Assembly: GCA_007129655.1 (NCBI GenBank)
Contig: SKVC01000152.1
Location: 1-6,011 of the forward strand
Direction of reading: 5' to 3'
Source: Thermoplasmata archaeon
Lineage (GTDB): Archaea > Thermoplasmatota > Thermoplasmata > Halarchaeoplasmatales > Halarchaeoplasmataceae
Length of the DNA stretch: 6,011 nt
Shown here: in pieces, positions 1-5,395 of the stretch
How the letters are laid out: each line of letters starts with the position of its first letter
Numbering within the stretch: position 1 is the stretch's first letter
Position numbers and translations under genes: made by a program
The notes under the pieces: generated by a model
The model's database searches: none
What the model saw: the letters and a program-made list of their open reading frames with translations, nothing else
Told to the model about the DNA's origin: nothing

Positions 1-36
1 ATCGGGTCCTTGGTTCCAATCTGTATCTTCGTTCAT
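1..36 (-). CDS. 5' end of a divergent gene, product unknown (partial)
   Basis: An ATG at 36..34 on the minus strand opens a frame that stays open to the window edge, giving 12 residues, MNEDTDWNQGPD. The peptide is too short to assign to a family. The start is proposed because an AAGATATATAT box (71..61) sits upstream, with its first A of ATATATAT exactly 32 bases before the ATG. This is the same spacing as at the lipoprotein gene at 1407, where the coding evidence is strong. No Shine-Dalgarno sequence precedes the ATG, so translation would be leaderless. The gene would be divergent from the heliorhodopsin gene. Only the start is visible, so this is an inference from promoter geometry. Confidence 0.4.
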   Translation of the reverse strand, partial: MNEDTDWNQGPD

Positions 37-56
37 CGCGTTTATGAATGAGTCGA

Positions 57-73
57 CGTAATATATATCTTTG
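57..73 (-). promoter_or_regulatory. TATA-box promoter for the divergent minus-strand gene
   Basis: Read on the minus strand the site is CAAAGATATATATTACG, with ATATATAT at 68..61 preceded by a purine-rich AAAG that could act as a BRE. Its centre lies about 27 bases upstream of the ATG at 36, which is the distance expected between an archaeal TATA box and the transcription start. A transcript from it would begin at or next to that ATG. Confidence 0.45.
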
Positions 74-113
74 GCAAAGATTTTTGCTTATCTGTATCGC
101 TGTAATATGGAAT

Positions 114-130
114 AGAAAAATATATATTAA
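114..130 (+). promoter_or_regulatory. TATA-box promoter of the heliorhodopsin gene
   Basis: The sequence AGAAAAATATATATTAA has an A-rich BRE-like stretch followed by ATATATAT at 120-127. An archaeal transcription start 25-27 bases after the box centre would fall near 150, at the GTG at 151 and just before the ATG at 160. No ribosome binding site lies before either codon, so the message is probably leaderless or has a leader of only a few bases. Confidence 0.5.
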
Positions 131-159
131 CCTAAATCCATCGCTTGTTTGTGAATATC

Positions 160-930
160 ATGGAATCCATGGATGACAAATACGGGAAGTTAAAGAATTT
201 TAATCTAGCTATGGGAGTTCTTCACTTATTTCAAGCTATCCTTATGCTAGTGGTAAGTAATGACAACACCTGGCCGATACAAGCTACATGGCTGGAATTC
301 AATGAGATAACACGTTCTCTGGAACCGGTTACCAGCGATCTTATGCAAATACAATTGGCTCCTTTGGTAGCACTATTTCTATTCATCTCCGCTATCGCAC
401 ATTTTTCGATTTCAACGGTACTCTTCGATAAATACAAGGGTTTCCTTAAGAAACACATGAACCCGTATCGCTGGTACGAGTACTCTGTAAGTGCGTCTGT
501 TATGATAGTGATAATCGCTATGTTGACCGGCGTCTATGATCTGGGACTTTTGGTCGCCCTCTTCGTACTGGTAGCTGTAATGAACCTCATGGGTTTGATG
601 ATGGAGAAGCATAACCAGCTTACTGAAGAAGTTGATTGGACATCTTACATCATCGGATGCATTGCCGGGGCCGCTCCGTGGGTAGTCATCGGTATCTATT
701 TCGGAGGCTCGCTACTAGCCGCCGGAGGCGACGTGCCAAACTTCGTCATCGGTATCTATTTCTCACTGCTTGTGTTTTTTAACCTCTTCGCTATCAACAT
801 GGTCCTTCAGTACAAAAAGATCGGTAAATGGAAGGACTACCTTTACGGTGAAAGGATGTATGTAGTGCTAAGCCTGGTAGCGAAGTCGGCCTTAGCTTGG
901 CAGGTGTTCTTCGGAACGTTACAGCCCTGA
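160..930 (+). CDS. Heliorhodopsin, retinal-binding seven-helix photoreceptor
   Basis: This is a 256-residue membrane protein (numbered from the ATG at 160) with the signatures of heliorhodopsins. These include GVLHLFQ in helix A, the helix C motif RWYEYSVSASVMIVIIAMLTG, KWKDYLYGERMYVVLSLVAK before and in helix G, and the ending AKSALAWQVFFGTLQP. The retinal Schiff-base lysine is K242, the counterion glutamate is E107, and the conserved pocket serine is S238, four residues before the lysine. Histidines H22 and H81 match those conserved in the family. Heliorhodopsins sit in the membrane with the N terminus in the cytoplasm, opposite to type 1 rhodopsins. Most show a slow photocycle without clear ion pumping, and their cell role is unsettled. 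The length is normal for the family and the gene looks intact. A GTG at 151 fits leaderless start spacing slightly better and would add three residues. The TTG at 145 is unlikely. No retinal-synthesis gene lies in the window. Confidence 0.95.
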   Translation: MESMDDKYGKLKNFNLAMGVLHLFQAILMLVVSNDNTWPIQATWLEFNEITRSLEPVTSDLMQIQLAPLVALFLFISAIAHFSISTVLFDKYKGFLKKHMNPYRWYEYSVSASVMIVIIAMLTGVYDLGLLVALFVLVAVMNLMGLMMEKHNQLTEEVDWTSYIIGCIAGAAPWVVIGIYFGGSLLAAGGDVPNFVIGIYFSLLVFFNLFAINMVLQYKKIGKWKDYLYGERMYVVLSLVAKSALAWQVFFGTLQP

Positions 931-936
931 AGTGTT

Positions 937-1407
937 CTAACTATCTAAAGAGCCGCTCCATGTACCGGAACCGATTTGATAGCCATGTTCATTGACTTCC
1001 CAGGTACCCGAAATATCGTTACCATCAGACGAAAAGGTGCCAGACCATTCTACATGACCGAATCCGGCTTCTCCTTCTGCCTGTATTACTCCATCGGAAA
1101 CCGTTCCTGTTATATCTCCGGAACCATCTCCTTCGAACCAGCCACTCACTGTACCTTCATCGAAGTCGACTTGGAATTCCCAAGTTCCTTCGTAGTCATC
1201 AGTACCTATAGAACCGGACCAATCTCCGGAATAATCGTTTGTACCTGTAAGTCCGTTTTCATCGTCACCGTTGTCCGGGACTCCGTTATCTTCTTCGCCG
1301 TTATGTTCTTCGCCGTTATCTTCTACGCCGTTATCTTCGGTGCAACCGGTTAGGGCTAGACCGAAGAAGAGTATCAATATCGCCAGTATATAGATTATTT
1401 TCCTCAT
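937..1407 (-). CDS. Small secreted lipoprotein with acidic repeat linker and beta-rich domain
   Basis: The product is 156 residues from the ATG at 1407. Residues 1-21 are a lipoprotein signal peptide: MRK, a hydrophobic core, then the lipobox LTGC with the lipidated cysteine at 22. Six pentapeptides of the type EDNG(V/E) follow (about residues 23-52), forming a highly acidic, probably flexible linker. The remaining ~100 residues are rich in Gly, Ser, Thr, Asp and Trp with recurring GDWSG, GTWEF, EWSGTF, SGTWEV and SGTWSG strands. That pattern suggests a small beta-barrel or beta-sandwich exposed outside the membrane. I do not recognise the family or a function. An in-frame ATG at 1428 would add seven residues (MYTVHKN), but it lies inside or against the TATA box, so the 1407 start is preferred. 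The gene converges on the heliorhodopsin gene with 6 bases between stop codons. No hairpin terminator is evident there. Confidence 0.85.
   Translation of the reverse strand: MRKIIYILAILILFFGLALTGCTEDNGVEDNGEEHNGEEDNGVPDNGDDENGLTGTNDYSGDWSGSIGTDDYEGTWEFQVDFDEGTVSGWFEGDGSGDITGTVSDGVIQAEGEAGFGHVEWSGTFSSDGNDISGTWEVNEHGYQIGSGTWSGSLDS
1253..1342 (-). repeat. Six tandem 15-bp units coding for an acidic pentapeptide linker
   Basis: Six consecutive 15-base units begin at 1253, 1268, 1283, 1298, 1313 and 1328. On the plus strand each starts CCGTT, and the middle ones read close to CCGTTATCTTCTTCG. On the coding strand they give TEDNG, VEDNG, EEHNG, EEDNG, VPDNG and DDENG. The four central-to-right copies are nearly identical in DNA and the outer two have diverged, as expected for a coding minisatellite that expands and contracts without breaking the frame. 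Confidence 0.85.
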
Positions 1408-1426
1408 ATTTTTATGTACTGTATAC

Positions 1427-1443
1427 ATGATATATATATCTTA
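1427..1443 (-). promoter_or_regulatory. TATA-box promoter of the lipoprotein gene
   Basis: The minus strand reads TAAGATATATATATCAT, with ATATATATAT at 1439..1430. The first A is 32 bases before the ATG at 1407, identical to the spacing proposed at the minus-strand gene starting at 36. The AAG in front of the box is also shared by the two sites. Transcription would begin at or beside the start codon, giving a leaderless mRNA. Confidence 0.6.
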
Positions 1444-1504
1444 TGGGTCAGATTATATTTTTATGAGATTTGACGATATTAGAATTAGATATCGGGAGAT
1501 CAGT

Positions 1505-1521
1505 CATAAACATACAAATAC
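1505..1521 (+). promoter_or_regulatory. Weak TATA-like element before the kinase-like gene
   Basis: The stretch CATAAACATACAAATAC lies about 25-30 bases upstream of the ATG at 1542, where a leaderless promoter should be, but it matches the TATA consensus poorly. A better AT box, ATTATATTTTTAT at 1452-1464, is too far upstream for leaderless initiation and would leave a leader of about 60 bases. No Shine-Dalgarno sequence precedes 1542. The true promoter is undecided. Confidence 0.25.
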
Positions 1522-1541
1522 ATCGTCATTTATGTAGATAC

Positions 1542-2234
1542 ATGACACCGGTCCCTGATAAATGGACAGTGATCAAAACATACACCAGTAAAAAGAACAC
1601 TGTCCGGAAAGTGGAGTGCGATGGTAAATATTATGTTGTCAAAAAGTACCATGATGATTTTATTACAGGACTACAGGTGGAAGAAAAAGTTCTGGAAGAA
1701 TGTGGAAAAAATCAAGTTGGCGTACCTGAAATCATAGAGAAACTGGAAGATTCCCTGATTTTAGAAGATATATCCGGTACTAACTGTAAAGAGTTATTTG
1801 ATTCTCAAGAAACCGGGGCTGTACTTTCAGGTATAGCTGAATGGCTGTGTGACTTCCACTCTTCCTTTGGCCACAAAAAACGCAGGGGGGACTGCATACT
1901 TGCCAATTTTATTTTGTCTGATACGGAGATATACGGTATAGATTTCGAAGAGTCTCAGGAGGGAAACTATCTCAGAGATATAGGTGATATGTGCACTTCT
2001 ATACTGAGGATGAGGCCTGCATTTACATTTAAGAGATTTAGACAGATTGATTATTTCTTAGATGAGTACTTTGCATGCAGTTCTAAACCTCGCATAGATA
2101 TAACGGATTACTTAGTAGAGTCTTTGCTGCACTACTCAAACTATGGTTCTCAAAAAGAAGAATTAAAAAGATGGGCAGTTAGGCTCAAAGAAGTAGGCTT
2201 AGATAATATAATTCAAAGCCTGCGATCAGAATAA
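1542..2234 (+). CDS. Small protein-kinase-fold protein (APH/RIO/Bud32-like)
   Basis: This 230-residue protein has the layout of a small, non-classical kinase. DGKYYVVKKYHDD (28-39) looks like strand 3 with the ATP-binding lysine at 34 or 35. VPEIIEKLEDSLILEDISG (61-79) looks like the strands leading into the hinge. RRGDCILANFIL (114-125) is a catalytic loop with D117 and N122 at the right spacing. YGIDFEES (131-138) supplies the metal-binding D134 in a DFE version of DFG. Aminoglycoside phosphotransferase, lipopolysaccharide-kinase and Bud32 families share this plan. The usual catalytic-loop histidine (HGD) is arginine here (RGD), and there is no Gly-rich loop. The substrate cannot be told; Bud32 is not favoured because its typical motifs are not obvious. 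An upstream TTG at 1470 would add 24 residues without kinase character, so ATG 1542 is chosen. By eye, base composition looks AT-richer than the neighbours. Confidence 0.75.
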   Translation: MTPVPDKWTVIKTYTSKKNTVRKVECDGKYYVVKKYHDDFITGLQVEEKVLEECGKNQVGVPEIIEKLEDSLILEDISGTNCKELFDSQETGAVLSGIAEWLCDFHSSFGHKKRRGDCILANFILSDTEIYGIDFEESQEGNYLRDIGDMCTSILRMRPAFTFKRFRQIDYFLDEYFACSSKPRIDITDYLVESLLHYSNYGSQKEELKRWAVRLKEVGLDNIIQSLRSE

Positions 2235-2901
2235 ATACAGTTAGGATGGCATCCCATATGGTGAATTCCACCGGATGCAAGAACGCTTTCTTTTTGTACA
2301 TACCAAAACCTCTGCCTTCCATGGAAGAGGCAAGGGTGTTTACCGTGGACATGGCGGAATAGAGCAAAGGCATGGTGGTGTATCTAACGGAACGGATAAG
2401 CCCACGTATGTTATTATCCACCTTCAATCCTCTTATCTTCTGGGCCTGCTGTACGTTGGATAGCTCGAACTGGAATATCGGGACGAATCTCATGGCCAGA
2501 ATCAGTAAAAAACTGAAACGATATGGGACTCCCACGTTTGAGAGACCGGAGGAAAGTTCCCGGGGCTCCGTGGTTCCCACGAAGAGCCAGGACATGGTGA
2601 TCAACGAGAAGAATCTGCCGGATATGATGAAACCCTTTTCTATGCTTCCTCTGGTCAACTGGATTAACCACCATTCCATTATCAATTCACCTTCAGGAAC
2701 AAATATTATCTGTGCCAGGAATATGGCTACGACCAAAGCGATTATGCTCTTTCCGAAACGTCCCTTGACTTTGTAGATTAACTTCAACGTTACTAAGATA
2801 GATATGAAGAACAGCAGCATGATCATAGAGTGTATCAAAAAAACCATAACCGCACCCATGACCAAGGCAAACAGTTTTACCACCGGATTGACCTTGATCA
2901 A
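2185..2901 (-). CDS. ecfT: ECF transporter transmembrane (T) component, EcfT/YkoC-like
   Basis: This 238-residue integral membrane protein is the T component that couples ATP hydrolysis to movement of the S component in energy-coupling-factor importers. Hydrophobic helices lie at about 7-40, 50-68, 95-109, 128-145 and 213-238. Between them are the two cytoplasmic coupling-helix motifs typical of the family, AQKIRG (153-158) and SSMEGRG (192-198), whose arginines dock into the ATPases. The start is TTG at 2901, immediately after the TAG stop of the ATPase gene. A near-perfect Shine-Dalgarno sequence 8 bases upstream supports it, and no ATG or GTG competes nearby. It is the last gene of the S-AA'-T operon. 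Its final 50 bases overlap the 3' end of the convergent kinase-like gene. The length agrees with YkoC-type T subunits. Confidence 0.9.
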   Translation of the reverse strand: MIKVNPVVKLFALVMGAVMVFLIHSMIMLLFFISILVTLKLIYKVKGRFGKSIIALVVAIFLAQIIFVPEGELIMEWWLIQLTRGSIEKGFIISGRFFSLITMSWLFVGTTEPRELSSGLSNVGVPYRFSFLLILAMRFVPIFQFELSNVQQAQKIRGLKVDNNIRGLIRSVRYTTMPLLYSAMSTVNTLASSMEGRGFGMYKKKAFLHPVEFTIWDAILTVFILIAGFELYYLSLLL

Positions 2902-4371
2902 CTATACTACCTCCTTCAATTTATTCGGAACTCCGTCGTAAACGGTTTTACCCCTTTTCAATACGATAGCTCTGGTGCAGAATCTCTTTGCGAAATCGAT
3001 ATCGTGGGTAACTACGAGTAGCGTTTTACCTTTTTTCCAATAATCATCCATTATATCCGCGATCATCAGAGCGTTTTGGTGGTCCTGGCCCGAGAAGGGT
3101 TCGTCGATGATCATTATATCCGGGTCGTGGAGTGATGACGAGTATATATTCAATCTTCTCTTTTGACCGAAGCTAAGGGTATGAGGATGCGTGGTTTCGT
3201 CCAAATTTTCCTGGGAGGTCATCCTTTGAAGTTTTCTCTTTCCCTTGGCGATCCCTTTGGAAAAATTCTTGGGGCCGAACAACATCTCCTCCTTCAAGGT
3301 GTTCTCGAATATCTGATGATTGGGATTTTGAAAGACGAACCCTATCTTCTCTCCCACCTTGTAGGGTGGAATCTTATTTGAGCTCTCCATCACCATATCC
3401 GATATATGGACCTTACCTTTCTGTACTTCAAGAAGCCCGGAGATCGCCTTTACCAAGGTTGTTTTACCGGAACCGTTTCTACCCATTATGGCGACTATCT
3501 CCCCCGCTTTTACTTGGAGAGAGATGTTTTTCAATATTTTATTCCCCCCTAAGGTCATGCTTATTTTTTCTAGTCTTAAGATCGTTTTACCGGCGGGTTT
3601 AACTTTTCTTTGATAATCGGGATACGAGTAGTCTGATAGTTTGGTTTTTTCATCTGAATTTAAACTTTGAAAGTCAAGTATATCTTTGGAAATCTTACCG
3701 TTATCTAACTTCAATACCCTATCCAATTGATCCACCAGACCGCCTATTCGGTGCTCGGCGAGAATTATTGTAAGTTCTTCACTCTTTCTGCTAACATTCT
3801 CTATAGCTGTTAGCACATCGTTCATTGACTTTGGGTCCAGGTTGGACGTGGGTTCGTCAAGTATCAATACTTCCGGATTCAATGCCAGCATGGAAGCGAT
3901 GGCTACCTTCTGTTTCTCACCACCTGAAAGTGTGTGTAGTTTTCTGTGCCTGAGCTCGCTGCAGTTCAGATCTTCCAAGGTGGTTTGGATCCTTTTGTCC
4001 ATCTTTCTTCCGGATAGTTTTCTGTTCTCCAATCCGAAGGCAATTTCGTCCTCGACATTTTCCGTACAAAACTGTGTTTCCGGGTCCTGATGAACCATGG
4101 TGATATGCCGGGATAGTTGCAGCGGACTCATGTCGTCTCTTCCACGGAATATGATTTTACCGTTAACTTCAGCCGGGATTATATGAGGTATGAACCCGCT
4201 TAAACAGTTCATCAGTGTGGATTTTCCCGAGGCACTGTTACCGGCTAACCAAACAAATTCTCCTTTTTTTATGGAAAATGAAATGTTTTTGACTGAGAAA
4301 TTGTCTCGGCTGGCGTATTTTACGCTCAGACCCCGTACATCCACTATCGCCTTACTCGACTCTGATCTCAT
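2902..4371 (-). CDS. Fused dual ECF transporter ATPase (A-A'), YkoD-like
   Basis: This is a cytoplasmic ABC ATPase with two complete nucleotide-binding domains in one chain, powering the ECF importer. Residues are numbered from the ATG at 4377. Domain 1 has Walker A GNSASGKST (46-54), Q-loop QDPETQF (97-103), signature LSGGEKQ (150-156), Walker B LILDEP (171-176) and switch H209. Domain 2 has Walker A GRNGSGKTT (299-307), Q-loop QNPNHQIF (350-357), signature LSFGQKR (401-407), Walker B IMIIDEP (421-427) and H458. The QDPxxQ and QNPxxQ Q-loops are typical of ECF ATPases, and all catalytic residues are present. At 489-491 residues it matches fused YkoD-type proteins. The start at 4371 is preferred because AAAGG (4382..4378) lies 6 bases before it, whereas it directly abuts the ATG at 4377. 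The gene overlaps the end of the S-component gene by 20-26 bases and abuts the ecfT start, so the three are translationally coupled. Confidence 0.93.
   Translation of the reverse strand: MRSESSKAIVDVRGLSVKYASRDNFSVKNISFSIKKGEFVWLAGNSASGKSTLMNCLSGFIPHIIPAEVNGKIIFRGRDDMSPLQLSRHITMVHQDPETQFCTENVEDEIAFGLENRKLSGRKMDKRIQTTLEDLNCSELRHRKLHTLSGGEKQKVAIASMLALNPEVLILDEPTSNLDPKSMNDVLTAIENVSRKSEELTIILAEHRIGGLVDQLDRVLKLDNGKISKDILDFQSLNSDEKTKLSDYSYPDYQRKVKPAGKTILRLEKISMTLGGNKILKNISLQVKAGEIVAIMGRNGSGKTTLVKAISGLLEVQKGKVHISDMVMESSNKIPPYKVGEKIGFVFQNPNHQIFENTLKEEMLFGPKNFSKGIAKGKRKLQRMTSQENLDETTHPHTLSFGQKRRLNIYSSSLHDPDIMIIDEPFSGQDHQNALMIADIMDDYWKKGKTLLVVTHDIDFAKRFCTRAIVLKRGKTVYDGVPNKLKEVV
2909..2916 (-). promoter_or_regulatory. 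Strong Shine-Dalgarno sequence fixing the TTG start of ecfT
   Basis: The minus strand reads AAGGAGGT at 2916..2909, inside the last codons of the ATPase gene. GGAGG ends 8 bases before the TTG at 2901. This match to the anti-Shine-Dalgarno end of archaeal 16S rRNA justifies the TTG start and shows that this organism uses Shine-Dalgarno initiation within operons. Confidence 0.8.
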
Positions 4372-5389
4372 ATACATCCTTTACCCAATATGCTCCGTCG
4401 AATCCATCTGCAACTACGTTGTACTGCCGGTCATGGTATGATATTATCACGGAGTTTCCTGTTATCTCCTGGTGATTAAATATGGCTGAATATCCATCGG
4501 TGGAAATAACTCTGACCCTGGAACTATTATCCAACGGTTCCGAGTGTGCTAGTATGATAGACAATGGGATTCCTGTGTAATTTTGTTCCGGTACGTATGT
4601 AACGGAACCTATGAGCTCTGCAGATATGGTTACTTCGTTTTCTGAGAATTCATCGTAAACAAATGTGTACTCGTTGTTTACGTTACCGGTAACGTTTATC
4701 TCCTCCGCGCCCGGAGAAACGTACACATTGTTGAAATAGTACACTCCGCCCACGGTGAAGGCTATGAGAAATATCACCGTCACCACAATGCTGGCATACT
4801 TGATATAGGCCGGTCTTTCATCCTTGGGTTTGATGGTTCGATGGATCAACCCCCCTTGTTCAAGAGAATCCATCATCTGGAGAGATATGTAACCACCGAA
4901 GATCATACCGGAGCCGAAGGCTAACATACTCAGCATGAGGATCAGGATCATGGGTACGCCAGCAAAGAAAAATAATTGGAATATTATCACGTTGGATGCC
5001 GCTGAGATTCCCCCGGCGATGGAATAAGGCACCATATTACGGCTTTCTTTGGTGCTGTCTTTGAACAGCACTATGTCAACCAGTAATCCCTGTACAAGAG
5101 AAACCACCAGTATCACCACTCCATGGGTTCCTCCCAAAAACAATTCCACCATCCCTTTCAACAGGCCGGTGGCGGTTCCCACGCCCTTCTTTCTTGTTAT
5201 ACCCACGGCAAGAACTATCCAGATCACATGAAGTCCGGCCATGAATTGCCCGGCACCGAAGGGCACCCCCACCATACGGTTGATCAGATTACCCAGGTAC
5301 CCTATGTAAGTGGATAGACCACCGCCCAGGGCCGATAGTAGGGCGATGGTGACCAGGTCCTTGGTAGAGAAGTGGTAGGATTCAGGCAT
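4352..5389 (-). CDS. ECF S component (YkoE-like) fused to a C-terminal extracytoplasmic domain
   Basis: This 345-residue protein has two parts. Residues ~8-172 form a six-helix S component. It has the AxxxA pattern in helix 1 (A16, A20), then VPFGAGQFMAGLHVIW, ITRKKGVGTATGLLKGMVEL and GGTHGVVILVVSLVQGLLVD. These resemble the YkoE/HMP-thiamine branch (the family also labelled ABC_cobalt), whose members bind the substrate. A basic cytoplasmic linker (183-197) leads to a seventh helix (198-219) and an outside domain (229-345). Its features YTGIPLSIIL, RVRVISTDGYSAIF and GAYWVKDVYEIRVE resemble the sulfite-oxidase/molybdopterin-oxidoreductase fold, but there is no cysteine to hold a molybdenum cofactor. 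Plain YkoE proteins are about 200 residues, so the extra part is an addition. The gene starts 6 bases after the stop of the upstream gene, which ends in a similar domain, with GGAG 11 bases before the ATG. The substrate is inferred at best (thiamine precursor); metals or another cofactor remain possible. Confidence 0.85.
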   Translation of the reverse strand: MPESYHFSTKDLVTIALLSALGGGLSTYIGYLGNLINRMVGVPFGAGQFMAGLHVIWIVLAVGITRKKGVGTATGLLKGMVELFLGGTHGVVILVVSLVQGLLVDIVLFKDSTKESRNMVPYSIAGGISAASNVIIFQLFFFAGVPMILILMLSMLAFGSGMIFGGYISLQMMDSLEQGGLIHRTIKPKDERPAYIKYASIVVTVIFLIAFTVGGVYYFNNVYVSPGAEEINVTGNVNNEYTFVYDEFSENEVTISAELIGSVTYVPEQNYTGIPLSIILAHSEPLDNSSRVRVISTDGYSAIFNHQEITGNSVIISYHDRQYNVVADGFDGAYWVKDVYEIRVE

Positions 5390-5395
5390 CTTGCT

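Noticed and set aside
145..159. TTG at 145 as the heliorhodopsin start
   Set aside because: It would lie upstream of the transcription start predicted from the TATA box at 120-127 and adds residues not typical of the family.
160..930. Bacteriorhodopsin-type ion pump
   Set aside because: The helix C motif RWYEYS with a glutamate counterion and the helix G motif SLVAKSALAWQVF are heliorhodopsin features; the DTD/DTE-type pump motif is absent.
925..945. Bidirectional terminator between the heliorhodopsin and lipoprotein genes
   Set aside because: There is no inverted repeat or clear poly-T run in the few bases available.
1253..1342. Regular short repeats that could suggest a CRISPR array
   Set aside because: The 15-base units are contiguous with no spacers and translate in frame as EDNG-type pentapeptides of the lipoprotein.
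976..1353. Long plus-strand open frame opposite the lipoprotein gene
   Set aside because: It is antisense to a gene with a clear signal peptide, lipobox and promoter. Its C-terminal FFAVMFFAVIFYAVIF run is merely the complement of the acidic repeat.
1470..1541. TTG at 1470 as the kinase-like gene start
   Set aside because: The added 24 residues have no kinase character, no ribosome site precedes the TTG, and the kinase-like homology begins after the ATG at 1542.
2372..2776. Plus-strand open frames opposite ecfT and the ATPase gene
   Set aside because: They show no recognisable domain, while the minus strand carries conserved ECF motifs throughout the same region.
5390..5395. Riboswitch (TPP-type) ahead of the S-component gene
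   Set aside because: Only 6 bases separate it from the upstream gene; any regulatory leader of this operon must lie to the right of 6011.
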